64,000 nt of DNA from Oryzias latipes (GCF_002234675.1 NC_019867.2:186001-250000), one strand, 5' to 3'; counted from the first letter of the stretch, positions 30,401 through 42,960 are shown. Notes: generated by a model not told the origin, from the sequence alone. Numbers and translations: made by a program.

Positions 30401-33400
30401 GTGAGGTTGTGGTTCTGCTGTGAGGTTGTGGTTCTGCTGTGAGGTTGTGGTTCTTCTGTGAGGTTGTGGTTCTGCTGTGAGGTTGTGGTTCTGCTTTGAG
30501 GTTGTGGTTCTGCTGTGAGGTTGTGGTTCTTCTGTGAGGTTGTGGTTCTGCTGTGAGGTTGTGGTTCTTCTGTGAGGTTTTGGTTCTGCTGTGGGGTTGT
30601 GGTTCTTCTGTAAGGTTGTGGTTATTCAGTGAGGTTGTGGTTCTGCTGTGAGGTTGTGGTTCTTCTGTGATGTTGTGGTTCTGCTGTGAGGTTGTGGTTC
30701 TGCTGTGAGGTTGTGGTTCTGCTGTGATGTGGTTCTGCTGTGAGGTTGTGGTTCTTCTGTGAGGTTGTGGTTCTGCTTTGAGGTTGTGGTTCTGCTGTGA
30801 GGTTGTGGTTCTGCTGTGAGGTTGTGGTTCTTCTGTGAGGTTGTGGTTCTGCTGTAAGGTTGTGGTTCTTCTGTGAGGTTGTGGTTCTGCTGTGGGGCTG
30901 TGGTTCTTCTGTAAGGTTGTGGTTATTCAGTGAGGTTGTGGTTCTGCTGTGAGGTTGTGGTTATTCTGTGAGGTTGTGGTTATTCAGTGAGGTTGTGGTT
31001 CTGCTGTGATGTTGTGGTTCTGCTGTGAGGTTGTGGTTATTCTGTGAGGTTGTGGTTTTGCTGTGAGGTTGTGGTTTTGCTGTGAGGTTGTGGTTTTGCT
31101 GTGAGGTTGTGGTTCTGCCGTGAAGTTGTGGTTCTGCTGTGAGGTTGTGGTTCTGCTGTGAGGTTGTGGTTCTTCTGTGAGGTTGTGGTTATTCAGTGAG
31201 GTTGTGGTTCTGCTGTGAGGTTGTGGTTCTTCTGTGAGGTTGTGGTTATTCATTGAGGTTGTGGTTCTGCTGTGAGGTTGTGGTTCTGCTGTGAGGTTGT
31301 GGTTCTGCTGTGAGGTTGTGATTCTTCTGTGATGTTGTGGTTATTCAGTGAGGTTGTGGTTCTGCTGTGAGGTTGTGGTTCTTCTGTGAGGCTGTGTTTA
31401 TTCAGTGAGGTTGTGGTTCTGCTGTGAGGTTGTGGTTCTGCTGTGAGGTTGTGGTTATTCTGTGAGGCTGTGGTTATTCAGTGAGGTTGTGGTTCTGCTG
31501 TGAGGTTGTGGTTCTGCTTTGAGGTTGTGGTTATTCTGTGAGGTTGTGGTTCTGCTGTGAGGTTGTGGTTATTCTGTGAGGTTGTGGTTATTCAGTGAGG
31601 TTGTGGTTCTGCTGTGAGGTTGAGGTTCTTCTGTGAGGTTGTGGTTCTTCTGTGAGGTTGTGGTTCTGCTCTGAGGTTGTGGTTCTGCTGTGAGGTTGTG
31701 GTTCTGCTGTGAGGTTGTGGTGCTGCTCTGAGGTTGTGGTTCTGCTGTGAGGTTGTGGTTATTCTGTGAGGTTGTGGTTCTGCTGTGAGGTTGTGGTTCT
31801 GCTGTGAGGTTGTGGTTCTTCTGTGAGGTTGTGGTTCTGCTGTGAGGTTGTGGTTCTGCTTTGAGGTTCTGGTTCTGCTGTGCGGTTGTGGTTCTTCTGT
31901 GAGGTTGTGGTTCTTCTGTGAGGTTGTGGTTCTGCTGTGGGGTTGTGGTTCTTCTGTAAGGTTGTGGTTATTCAGTGAGGTTGTGGTTCTGCTGTGAGGT
32001 TGTGGTTCTTCTGTGATGTTGTGGTTCTGCTGTGAGGTTGTGGTTCTGCTGTGAGGTTGTGGTTCTGCTGTGATGTGGTTCTGCTGTGATGTTGTGGTTC
32101 TTCTGTGAGGTTGTGGTTCTGCTTTGAGGTTGTGGTTCTGCTGTGAGGTTGTGGTTCTGCTGTGAGGTTGTGGTTCTTCTGTGAGGTTGTGGTTCTGCTG
32201 TGAGGTTGTGGTTCTTCTGTGAGGTTGTGGTTCTGCTGTGGGGCTGTGGTTCTTCTGTAAGGTTATGGTTATTCAGTGAGGTTGTGGTTCTGCTGTGAGG
32301 TTGTGGTTCTGCTGTGAGGTTGTGGTTCTGCTGTGAGGTTGTGGTTCTGCTGTGAGGTTGTGGTTCTGCTGTGAGGTTGTGGTTATTCTGTGAGGTTGTG
32401 GTTATTCAGTGAGGTTGTGGTTCTGCTGTGAGGTTGTGGTTCTGCTGTGAGGTTGTGGTTATTCTGTGAGGTTGTGGTTATTCAGTGAGGTTGTGGTTCT
32501 GCTGTGAGGTTGTGGTTATTCTTTGAGGTTGTGGTTCTTCTGTGAGGTTGTGGTTCTTCTGTGAGGCTGTGGTTCTGCTGTGAGGCTGTGTTTATTCAGT
32601 GAGGTTGTGGTTCTGCTGTGAGGTTGTGGTTCTGCTGTGAGGTTGTGGTTATTCTGTGAGGCTGTGGTTATTCAGTGAGGTTGTGGTTCTGCTGTGAGGT
32701 TGTGGTTCTGCTTTGAGGTTGTGGTTATTCTGTGAGGTTGTGGTTCTGCTGTGAGGTTGTGGTTATTCTGTGAGGTTGTGGTTATTCAGTGAGGTTGTGG
32801 TTCTGCTGTGAGGTTGAGGTTCTTCTGTGAGGTTGTGGTTCTTCTGTGAGGTTGTGGTTCGGCTCTGAGGTTGTGGTTCTGCTGTGAGGTTGTGGTTCTG
32901 CTGTGAGGTTGTGGTGCTGCTCTGAGGTTGTGGTTCTGCTGTGAGGTTGTGGTTATTCTGTGAGGTTGTGGTTCTGCTGTGAGGTTGTGGTTCTGCTGTG
33001 AGGTTGTGGTTCTTCTGTGAGGTTGTGGTTCTGCTGTGAGGTTGTGGTTCTGCTTTGAGGTTCTGGTTCTGCTGTGCGGTTGTGGTTCTTCTGTGAGGTT
33101 GTGGTTCTTCTGTGAGGTTGTGGTTCTGCTGTGGGGTTGTGGTTCTTCTGTAAGGTTGTGGTTATTCAGTGAGGTTGTGCTTCTGCTGTGAGGTTGTGGT
33201 TCTTCTGTGATGTTGTGGTTCTGCTGTGAGGTTGTGGTTCTGCTGTGAGGTTGTGGTTCTGCTGTGATGTGGTTCTGCTGTGATGTTGTGGTTCTTCTGT
33301 GAGGTTGTGGTTCTGCTTTGAGGTTGTGGTTCTGCTGTGAGGTTGTGGTTCTGCTGTGAGGTTGTGGTTCTTCTGTGATGTTGTGGTTCTGCTGTGAGGT

Positions 33401-36400
33401 TGTGGTTCTTCTGTGAGGTTGTGGTTCTGCTGTGGGGCTGTGGTTCTTCTGTAAGGTTATGGTTATTCAGTGAGGTTGTGGTTCTGCTGTGAGGTTGTGG
33501 TTCTGCTGTGAGGTTGTGGTTATTCTGTGAGGTTGTGGTTATTCAGTGAGGTTGTGGTTCTGCTGTGAGGTTGTGGTTCTGCTTTGAGGTTGTGGTTCTT
33601 CTGTGAGGTTGTGGTTCTTCTGTGAGGCTGTGGTTCTGCTGTGAGGTTGTGGTTATTCTGTGAGGTTGTGGTTATTCAGTGAGGTTGTGGTTCTGCTGTG
33701 AGGTTGTTGTTCGTCTGTGAGGTTGTGGTTCTGCTGTGAGGCTGTGGTTCTGCTGTGAGGTTGTGGTTATTCTGTGAGGTTGTGGTTATTCAGTGAGGTT
33801 GTGGTTCTGCTGTGAGGTTGTGGTTCTGCTGTGAGGTTGTGGTTCTTCTGTGAGGTTGTGGTTCTGCTGTGATGTTGTGGTTATTCAGTGAGGTTGTGGT
33901 TCTGCTGTGAGGTTGTGGTTCTGCTGTGATGTTGTGGTTCTGCTGTGATGTTGTGGTTATTCAGTGAGGTTGTGGTTCTGCTGTGAGGTTGTGGTTCTGC
34001 TGTGAGGTTGTGGTTCTGCTGTGATGTTGTGGTTCTTCTGTGAGGTTGTGGTTCTGCTGTGAGGTTGTGGTTGTTCTGTGAGGTTGTGGTTCTGCTGTGA
34101 GGTTGTGGTTCTGCTGTGAGGTTGTGGTTCTTCTGTGAGGTTGTGGTTCTGCTGTGAGGTTGTGGTTCTGCTGTGAGGTTGTGGTTCTGCTGTGATGTTG
34201 TGGTTCTGCTGTGATGTTGTGGTTCTTCTGTGAGGTTGTGGTTCTGCTGTGAGGTTGTGGTTCTGCTGTGAGGTTGTGGTTCTGCTCTGAGGTTGTGGTT
34301 CTGCTGTGAGGTTGTGGTTATTCTGTGAGGTTGTGGTTCTGCTGTGAGGTTGTGGTTCTGCTGTGAGGTTGTGGTTCTTCTGTGAGGTTGTGGTTATTCT
34401 GTGAGGTTGTGGTTATTCAGTGAGGTTGTGGTTCTGCTGTGAGGTTGAGGTTCTTCTGTGAGGTTGTGGTTCTGCTGTGAGGTTGTGGTTCTGCTGTGAG
34501 GTTGTGGTTCTGCTGTGAGGATGTGGTTCTTCTGTGAGGTTGTGGTTTTGCTGTGAGGTTGTGGTTCTTCTGTGAGGTTGTGGTTCTGCTGTGAGGTTGT
34601 GGTTCTGCTGTGAGGTTGTGGTTCTGCTGTGAGGTTGTGGTTCTGCTGTGAGGTTGTGGTTATTCTGTGAGGTTGTGGTTATTCAGTGAGGTTGTGGTTC
34701 TGCTGTGAGGTTGTGGTTCTGCTGTGAGGTTGTGGTTATTCTGTGAGGTTGTGGTTATTCAGTGAGGTTGTGGTTCTGCTGTGAGGTTGTGGTTCTGCTG
34801 TGAGGTTGTGGTTATTCAGTGAGGTTGTGGTTATTCAGTGAGGTTGTGGTTCTGCTGTGAGGTTGTGGTTATTCGGTGAGGTTGTGGTTCTGCTGTGAGG
34901 TTGTGGTTCTTCTGTGATTTTGTGGTTATTCTGTGAGGTTGTGGTTATTCAGTGAGGTTGTGGTTCTGCTGTGAGGTTGTGGTTATTCAGTGAGGTTGTG
35001 GTTCTGCTGTGAGGTTGTGGTTATTCAGTGAGGTTGTGGTTCTGCTGTGAGGTTGTGGTTCTGCTGTGAGGTTTTGGTTCTGCTGTGGGGTTGTGGTTCT
35101 TCTGTAAGGTTGTGGTTATTCAGTGAGGTTGTGGTTCTGCTGTGAGGTTGTGGTTCTTCTGTGATGTTGTGGTTCTGCTGTGAGGTTGTGGTTCTGCTGT
35201 GAGGTTGTGGTTCTGCTGTGATGTGGTTCTGCTGTGAGGTTGTGGTTCTTCTGTGAGGTTGTGGTTCTGCTTTGAGGTTGTGGTTCTGCTGTGAGGTTGT
35301 GGTTCTGCTGTGAGGTTGTGGTTCTTCTGTGAGGTTGTGGTTCTGCTGTAAGGTTGTGGTTCTTCTGTGAGGTTGTGGTTCTGCTGTGGGGCTGTGGTTC
35401 TTCTGTAAGGTTGTGGTTATTCAGTGAGGTTGTGGTTCTGCTGTGAGGTTGTGGTTATTCTGTGAGGTTGTGGTTATTCAGTGAGGTTGTGGTTCTGCTG
35501 TGATGTTGTGGTTCTGCTGTGAGGTTGTGGTTATTCTGTGAGGTTGTGGTTTTGCTGTGAGGTTGTGGTTCTGCCGTGAAGTTGTGGTTCTGCTGTGAGG
35601 TTGTGGTTCTGCTGTGAGGTTGTGGTTCTTCTGTGAGGTTGTGGTTATTCAGTGAGGTTGTGGTTCTGCTGTGAGGTTGTGGTTCTTCTGTGAGGTTGTG
35701 GTTATTCATTGAGGTTGTGGTTCTGCTGTGAGGTTGTGGTTCTTCTGTGAGGTTGTGGTTATTCAGTGAAGTTGTGGTTCTGCTGTGAGGTTGTGGTTCT
35801 TCTGTGAGGTTGTGGTTCTGCTGTGAGGTTGTGGTTCTGCTGTGAGGTTGTGATTCTTCTGTGATGTTGTGGTTATTCAGTGAGGTTGTGGTTCTGCTGT
35901 GAGGTTGTGGTTCTTCTGTGAGGCTGTGTTTATTCAGTGAGGTTGTGGTTCTGCTGTGAGGTTGTGGTTCTGCTGTGAGGTTGTGGTTATTCTGTGAGGC
36001 TGTGGTTATTCAGTGAGGTTGTGGTTCTGCTGTGAGGTTGTGGTTCTGCTTTGAGGTTGTGGTTATTCTGTGAGGTTGTGGTTCTGCTGTGAGGTTGTGG
36101 TTATTCTGTGAGGTTGTGGTTATTCAGTGAGGTTGTGGTTCTGCTGTGAGGTTGAGGTTCTTCTGTGAGGTTGTGGTTCTTCTGTGAGGTTGTGGTTCTG
36201 CTCTGAGGTTGTGGTTCTGCTGTGAGGTTGTGGTTCTGCTGTGAGGTTGTGGTGCTGCTCTGAGGTTGTGGTTCTGCTGTGAGGTTGTGGTTATTCTGTG
36301 AGGTTGTGGTTCTGCTGTGAGGTTGTGGTTCTGCTGTAAGGTTGTGGTTCTTCTGTGAGGTTGTGGTTCTGCTGTGAGGTTGTGGTTCTGCTTTGAGGTT

Positions 36401-39400
36401 CTGGTTCTGCTGTGCGGTTGTGGTTCTTCTGTGAGGTTGTGGTTCTTCTGTGAGGTTGTGGTTCTGCTGTGGGGTTGTGGTTCTTCTGTAAGGTTGTGGT
36501 TATTCAGTGAGGTTGTGCTTCTGCTGTGAGGTTGTGGTTCTTCTGTGATGTTGTGGTTCTGCTGTGAGGTTGTGGTTCTGCTGTGAGGTTGTGGTTCTGC
36601 TGTGATGTGGTTCTGCTGTGATGTTGTGGTTCTTCTGTGAGGTTGTGGTTCTGCTTTGAGGTTGAGGTTCTGCTGTGAGGTTGTGGTTCTGCTGTGAGGT
36701 TGTGGTTCTTCTGTGAGGTTGTGGTTCTGCTGTGAGGTTGTGGTTCTTCTGTGAGGTTGTGGTTCTGCTGTGGGGCTGTGGTTCTTCTGTAAGGTTATGG
36801 TTATTCAGTGAGGTTGTGGTTCTGCTGTGAGGTTGTGGTTCTGCTGTGAGGTTGTGGTTATTCTGTGAGGTTGTGGTTATTCAGTGAGGTTGTGGTTCTG
36901 CTGTGAGGTTGTGGTTCTGCTTTGAGGTTGTGGTTCTGCTGTGAGGTTGTGATTCTTCTGTGATGTTGTGGTTATTCAGTGAGGTTGTGGTTCTGCTGTG
37001 AGGTTGTGGTTATTCAGTGAGGTTGTGGTTCTGCTGTGAGGTTGTTGTTCGTCTGTGAGGTTGTGGTTCTGCTGTGAGGCTGTGGTTCTGCTGTGAGGTT
37101 GTGGTTATTCTGTGAGGTTGTGGTTATTCAGTGAGGTTGTGGTTCTGCTGTGAGGTTGTGGTTCTGCTGTGAGGTTGTGGTTCTTCTGTGAGGTTGTGGT
37201 TCTGCTGTGATGTTGTGGTTATTCAGTGAGGTTGTGGTTCTGCTGTGAGGTTGTGGTTCTGCTGTGATGTTGTGGTTCTGCTGTGATGTTGTGGTTATTC
37301 AGTGAGGTTGTGGTTCTGCTGTGAGGTTGTGGTTCTGCTGTGAGGTTGTGGTTCTGCTGTGATGTTGTGGTTCTTCTGTGAGGTTGTGGTTCTGCTGTGA
37401 GGTTGTGGTTGTTCTGTGAGGTTGTGGTTCTGCTGTGAGGTTGTGGTTCTGCTGTGAGGTTGTGGTTCTTCTGTGAGGTTGTGGTTCTGCTGTGAGGTTG
37501 TGGTTCTGCTGTGAGGTTGTGGTTCTGCTGTGATGTTGTGGTTCTGCTGTGATGTTGTGGTTCTTCTGTGAGGTTGTGGTTCTGCTGTGAGGTTGTGGTT
37601 CTGCTGTGAGGTTGTGGTTCTGCTGTGAGGTTGTGGTTCTGCTCTGAGGTTGTGGTTCTGCTGTGAGGTTGTGGTTATTCTGTGAGGTTGTGGTTCTGCT
37701 GTGAGGTTGTGGTTCTGCTGTGAGGTTGTGGTTCTTCTGTGAGGTTGTGGTTATTCTGTGAGGTTGTGGTTATTCAGTGAGGTTGTGGTTCTGCTGTGAG
37801 GTTGAGGTTCTTCTGTGAGGTTGTGGTTCTGCTGTGAGGTTGTGGTTCTGCTGTGAGGTTGTGGTTCTGCTGTGAGGATGTGGTTCTTCTGTGAGGTTGT
37901 GGTTTTGCTGTGAGGTTGTGGTTCTTCTGTGAGGTTGTGGTTCTGCTGTGAGGTTGTGGTTCTGCTGTGAGGTTGTGGTTCTGCTGTGAGGTTGTGGTTC
38001 TGCTGTGAGGTTGTGGTTATTCTGTGAGGTTGTGGTTATTCAGTGAGGTTGTGGTTCTGCTGTGAGGTTGTGGTTCTGCTGTGAGGTTGTGGTTATTCTG
38101 TGAGGTTGTGGTTATTCAGTGAGGTTGTGGTTCTGCTGTGAGGTTGTGGTTCTGCTGTGAGGTTGTGGTTATTCAGTGAGGTTGTGGTTATTCAGTGAGG
38201 TTGTGGTTCTGCTGTGAGGTTGTGGTTATTCAGTGAGGTTGTGGTTCTGCTGTGAGGTTGTGGTTCTTCTGTGATTTTGTGGTTATTCTGTGAGGTTGTG
38301 GTTATTCAGTGAGGTTGTGGTTCTGCTGTGAGGTTGTGGTTATTCAGTGAGGTTGTGGTTCTGCTGTGAGGTTGTGGTTATTCAGTGAGGTTGTGGTTCT
38401 GCTGTGAGGTTGTGGTTCTGCTGTGAGGTTTTGGTTCTGCTGTGGGGTTGTGGTTCTTCTGTAAGGTTGTGGTTATTCAGTGAGGTTGTGGTTCTGCTGT
38501 GAGGTTGTGGTTCTTCTGTGATGTTGTGGTTCTGCTGTGAGGTTGTGGTTCTGCTGTGAGGTTGTGGTTCTGCTGTGATGTGGTTCTGCTGTGAGGTTGT
38601 GGTTCTTCTGTGAGGTTGTGGTTCTGCTTTGAGGTTGTGGTTCTGCTGTGAGGTTGTGGTTCTGCTGTGAGGTTGTGGTTCTTCTGTGAGGTTGTGGTTC
38701 TGCTGTAAGGTTGTGGTTCTTCTGTGAGGTTGTGGTTCTGCTGTGGGGCTGTGGTTCTTCTGTAAGGTTGTGGTTATTCAGTGAGGTTGTGGTTCTGCTG
38801 TGAGGTTGTGGTTATTCTGTGAGGTTGTGGTTATTCAGTGAGGTTGTGGTTCTGCTGTGATGTTGTGGTTCTGCTGTGAGGTTGTGGTTATTCTGTGAGG
38901 TTGTGGTTTTGCTGTGAGGTTGTGGTTCTGCCGTGAAGTTGTGGTTCTGCTGTGAGGTTGTGGTTCTGCTGTGAGGTTGTGGTTCTTCTGTGAGGTTGTG
39001 GTTATTCAGTGAGGTTGTGGTTCTGCTGTGAGGTTGTGGTTCTTCTGTGAGGTTGTGGTTATTCATTGAGGTTGTGGTTCTGCTGTGAGGTTGTGGTTCT
39101 TCTGTGAGGTTGTGGTTATTCAGTGAAGTTGTGGTTCTGCTGTGAGGTTGTGGTTCTTCTGTGAGGTTGTGGTTCTGCTGTGAGGTTGTGGTTCTGCTGT
39201 GAGGTTGTGATTCTTCTGTGATGTTGTGGTTATTCAGTGAGGTTGTGGTTCTGCTGTGAGGTTGTGGTTCTTCTGTGAGGCTGTGTTTATTCAGTGAGGT
39301 TGTGGTTCTGCTGTGAGGTTGTGGTTCTGCTGTGAGGTTGTGGTTATTCTGTGAGGCTGTGGTTATTCAGTGAGGTTGTGGTTCTGCTGTGAGGTTGTGG

Positions 39401-42400
39401 TTCTGCTTTGAGGTTGTGGTTATTCTGTGAGGTTGTGGTTCTGCTGTGAGGTTGTGGTTATTCTGTGAGGTTGTGGTTATTCAGTGAGGTTGTGGTTCTG
39501 CTGTGAGGTTGAGGTTCTTCTGTGAGGTTGTGGTTCTTCTGTGAGGTTGTGGTTCTGCTCTGAGGTTGTGGTTCTGCTGTGAGGTTGTGGTTCTGCTGTG
39601 AGGTTGTGGTGCTGCTCTGAGGTTGTGGTTCTGCTGTGAGGTTGTGGTTATTCTGTGAGGTTGTGGTTCTGCTGTGAGGTTGTGGTTCTGCTGTGAGGTT
39701 GTGGTTCTTCTGTGAGGTTGTGGTTCTGCTGTGAGGTTGTGGTTCTGCTTTGAGGTTCTGGTTCTGCTGTGCGGTTGTGGTTCTTCTGTGAGGTTGTGGT
39801 TCTTCTGTGAGGTTGTGGTTCTGCTGTGGGGTTGTGGTTCTTCTGTAAGGTTGTGGTTATTCAGTGAGGTTGTGCTTCTGCTGTGAGGTTGTGGTTTTTC
39901 TGTGAGGTTGTGGTTATTAAGTGAGGTTGTGGTTCTGCTGTGAGGTTGTGGTTCTGCTGTGATGTGGTTCTGCTGTGATGTTGTGGTTCTTCTGTGAGGT
40001 TGTGGTTCTGCTTTGAGGTTGTGGTTCTGCTGTGAGGTTGTGGTTCTGCTGTGAGGTTGTGGTTCTTCTGTGAGGTTGTGGTTCTGCTGTGAGGTTGTGG
40101 TTCTTCTGTGAGGTTGTGGTTCTGCTGTGGGGCTGTGGTTCTTCTGTAAGGTTATGGTTATTCAGTGAGGTTGTGGTTCTGCTTTGAGGTTGTGGTTCTG
40201 CTGTGAGGTTGTGGTTCTGCTGTGAGGTTGTGGTTCTGCTGTGAGGTTGTGGTTCTGCTGTGAGGTTGTGGTTATTCTGTGAGGTTGTGGTTATTCAGTG
40301 AGGTTGTGGTTATTCAGTGAGGTTGTGGTTCTGCTGTGAGGTTGTGGTTCTGCTGTGAGGTTGTGGTTATTCTGTGAGGTTGTGGTTATTCAGTGAGGTT
40401 GTGGTTCTGCTGTGAGGTTGTGGTTCTGCTTTGAGGTTGTGGTTCTTCTGTGAGGTTGTGGTTCTTCTGTGAGGCTGTGGTTCTGCTGTGAGGTTGTGGT
40501 TATTCTGTGAGGTTGTGGTTATTCAGTGAGGTTGTGGTTCTGCTGTGAGGTTGTTGTTCGTCTGTGAGGTTGTGGTTCTGCTGTGAGGCTGTGGTTCTGC
40601 TGTGAGGTTGTGGTTATTCTGTGAGGTTGTGGTTATTCAGTGAGGTTGTGGTTCTGCTGTGAGGTTGTGGTTCTGCTGTGAGGTTGTGGTTCTTCTGTGA
40701 GGTTGTGGTTCTGCTGTGATGTTGTGGTTATTCAGTGAGGTTGTGGTTCTGCTGTGAGGTTGTGGTTCTGCTGTGATGTTGTGGTTCTGCTGTGATGTTG
40801 TGGTTATTCAGTGAGGTTGTGGTTCTGCTGTGAGGTTGTGGTTCTGCTGTGATGTTGTGGTTCTTCTGTGAGGTTGTGGTTCTGCTGTGAGGTTGTGGTT
40901 GTTCTGTGAGGTTGTGGTTCTGCTGTGAGGTTGTGGTTCTGCTGTGAGGTTGTGGTTCTTCTGTGAGGTTGTGGTTCTGCTGTGAGGTTGTGGTTCTGCT
41001 GTGAGGTTGTGGTTCTGCTGTGATGTTGTGGTTCTGCTGTGATGTTGTGGTTCTGCTGTGAGGTTGTGGTTCTGCTCTGAGGTTGTGGTTCTGCTGTGAG
41101 GTTGTGGTTATTCTGTGAGGTTGTGGTTCTGCTGTGAGGTTGTGGTTCTGCTGTGAGGTTGTGGTTCTTCTGTGAGGTTGTGGTTATTCTGTGAGGTTGT
41201 GGTTATTCAGTGAGGTTGTGGTTCTGCTGTGAGGTTGAGGTTCTTCTTTGAGGTTGTGGTTCTGCTGTGAGGTTGTGGTTCTGCTGTGAGGTTGTGGTTC
41301 TGCTGTGAGGATGTGGTTCTTCTGTGAGGTTGTGGTTTTGCTGTGAGGTTGTGGTTCTTCTGTGAGGTTGTGGTTCTGCTGTGAGGTTGTGGTTCTGCTG
41401 TGAGGTTGTGGTTCTGCTGTGAGGTTGTGGTTCTGCTGTGAGGTTGTGGTTATTCTGTGAGGTTGTGGTTATTCAGTGAGGTTGTGGTTCTGCTGTGAGG
41501 TTGTGGTTCTGCTGTGAGGTTGTGGTTATTCTGTGAGGTTGTGGTTATTCAGTGAGGTTGTGGTTCTGCTGTGAGGTTGTGGTTCTGCTGTGAGGTTGTG
41601 GTTATTCAGTGAGGTTGTGGTTATTCAGTGAGGTTGTGGTTCTGCTGTGAGGTTGTGGTTATTCAGTGAGGTTGTGGTTCTGCTGTGAGGTTGTGGTTCT
41701 GCTGTGAGGTTGTGGTTCTGCTGTGAGGTTGTGGTTATTCAGTGAGGTTGTGGTTCTGCTGTGAGGTTGTGGTTATTCTGTGAGGTTGTGGTTATTCAGT
41801 GAGGTTGTGGTTCTGCTGTGAGGTTGTGGTTATTCAGTGAGGTTGTGGTTCTGCTGTGAGGTTGTGGTTATTCAGTGAGGTTGTGGTTCTGCTGTGAGGT
41901 TGTGGTTCTGCTGTTGTTCTTGCTACAGCGTTCCCATGGGCGGGAAGGTGGAGGTCTGTGACCAGAAGGTTCTTCCTGCTGTGGCGGCTCTTCTACAGGA
42001 GGAAGACGAGGAGGCTCAGCTAAACGCTACAGGAGTCATCATGTTTGCCGCCGTCACCACTGCAGGTGAATAGACGCATCTGTAACACCAAGTCTGTCTG
42101 TGACCACCAAACTCAAGCTCCGCCTTCCCCAGGTAAGCTGCAGTGCCTGCACCTAAACGTCCTCCCTGTCCTCCTCAAGCTGGCGTGTGACAGACATGAA
42201 GATGAGGACATGAGGCGGAGAAGGAAACCTCTGGTCATGAACTCCGTCAGGGGCCTGACCATGCTGGCTGAAACTCCGGAGGGCAGGAGACTCCTGCAGG
42301 ACCAGCTTCCTCTGCTGAGGAGAACCAGTGAGGAGGAGGAGGACGTAGATATTCAGCGTGTCTTTGAGACCGCCATCCAGGTCGTGACGTTTACGCCTTG

Positions 42401-42401
42401 A
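18498..42401 (+). CDS. rsph14: Radial spoke head 14 homolog (armadillo-repeat ciliary protein)
   Basis: Six coding exons with phase-matched GT-AG junctions give 341 aa: 18498-18669, 18793-18895, 28333-28445, 28548-28779, 41929-42065 and 42133-42401. Human RSPH14 is 348 aa. The family signature VAFGRWAVPLL follows the N terminus; the rest is alpha-helical ARM/HEAT-type repeats (LLEDEDPCVRAKVCQLLHVL, VLPAVAALLQEEDEEAQLNA) and ends with GLTMLAETPEGRRLL before a variable tail. The protein belongs to axonemal radial spokes of motile cilia and flagella. A Glu-rich stretch (about residues 139-147) is in exon 4. Intron 2 (9.4 kb) and intron 4 (13.1 kb) are dominated by minisatellites, making coding sequence only about 4% of the gene. 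Upstream RFX and forkhead motifs fit ciliary control. Confidence 0.93.
19550..27675. repeat. 12-bp minisatellite array, about 8.1 kb, rsph14 intron 2
   Basis: About 675 units related to TGCGTGTTCTCC, alternating with TGCGTGTCCTCC, TGCATGTTCTCC and TGTGTGTTCTCC. The plus (sense) strand is nearly free of A. The first 2.1 kb contains recurring variant blocks with CTAGAGGTCTTCCTGCGTGATC; the later part is more uniform. Longer duplications exist: an 828-bp shift relates 26190-26275 to 27018-27103, and a 120-bp shift relates 27361-27480 to 27481-27600. Because the period is divisible by three and the consensus has no stop in any frame, very long open frames appear on both strands; they have no start context, no domain and no conservation, and lie between rsph14 exons 2 and 3. 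Confidence 0.97.
28800..41915. repeat. 19-bp minisatellite array, about 13.1 kb, rsph14 intron 4
   Basis: About 690 units of GAGGTTGTGGTTCTGCTGT and variants (TTATTCAGT, TTCTTCTGT, TTATTCTGT in the second half). The array begins within about 20 bp of the exon 4 donor and ends about 15 bp before the exon 5 acceptor, so it is practically the whole intron. Higher-order duplication is visible: rare variants recur with shifts of 3,338, 3,357 and 3,509 bp, which differ by 1 and 8 units of 19 bp. The sense strand is G/T-rich with GG pairs in every unit. Confidence 0.98.
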
Positions 42402-42451
42402 AACATCTAGAAGGGATGGTGTCTGTGTGGAGGTTCTGTCTGTAAAATGTT

Positions 42452-42457
42452 AATAAA
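42452..42457 (+). terminator. rsph14: Poly(A) signal AATAAA of rsph14
   Basis: It lies 50 bp after the stop codon and implies a very short 3' UTR. Confidence 0.7.
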
Positions 42458-42598
42458 GATCAGAAGTTGAAAAAGGTCTGATATGTTTGAAAAGTTCCTG
42501 CAGAAGAAATTTCTGGATCAGAACCGCTTGCGTCTTTATGAACGGCAACAATGTGGCGTCCAATCCTAAAAAAAAGGCGTTTCTTTGTTCAAACGAGT

Positions 42599-42662
42599 AT
42601 CCATCCATCCATCATCAATCCATCATCCATCCATCATCCATCCATCTATCCTCCATCCATCA
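42599..42662. repeat. CCAT/CATC microsatellite
   Basis: Imperfect ATCC/CATC repeats of about 64 bp just downstream of rsph14. Confidence 0.85.
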
Positions 42663-42960
42663 TTGAGACCTGTCACGGGTGGTACAGACGGCGCAGAGGA
42701 TTGTGGGAGCTGAACTCCCGGACCTGGACGCAGTGTACTAAGAGCCGCCAGCCACCCTGAACCTTCCCTGTTTGTGCCGCTGCAATCGGGAAAGAAGTAC
42801 AGGATTCTGAAACGACAGAGACTGAAAAGCGGTTTCTTTCCCAGAGCTGTAGTTTCCATCACCCCCCCACTTTCTACCTCCCCCTGACTAAAAACTCAGA
42901 CTTCCCTCAGTATAACAAACCACTGAATGTTCACTGAAACTTCTCAATGCACTTTTGGAT
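42663..42960 (+). mobile_element. LINE 3' end remnant (RT C-terminal tail)
   Basis: In one plus frame, SHPEPSLFVPLQSGKKYRIL followed by a basic stretch and FFPRAV resembles the extreme C terminus of fish non-LTR reverse transcriptases (pattern SHP-LF-LPSGRRYR-FFPQA). A TGA interrupts it upstream, and only about 60 codons remain before AT-rich tail-like sequence. Confidence 0.5.

Noticed and set aside
30984-39066. Antisense frames with 19-residue repeats (NNHNLTEEPQPHSRTTTSL type)
   Set aside because: 57 bp equals three 19-bp units; these are translations of the intron 4 array.
19550-41915. Possibility of a CRISPR-like array from regular repeats
   Set aside because: Units are contiguous with no unique spacers, and the context is a vertebrate intron.
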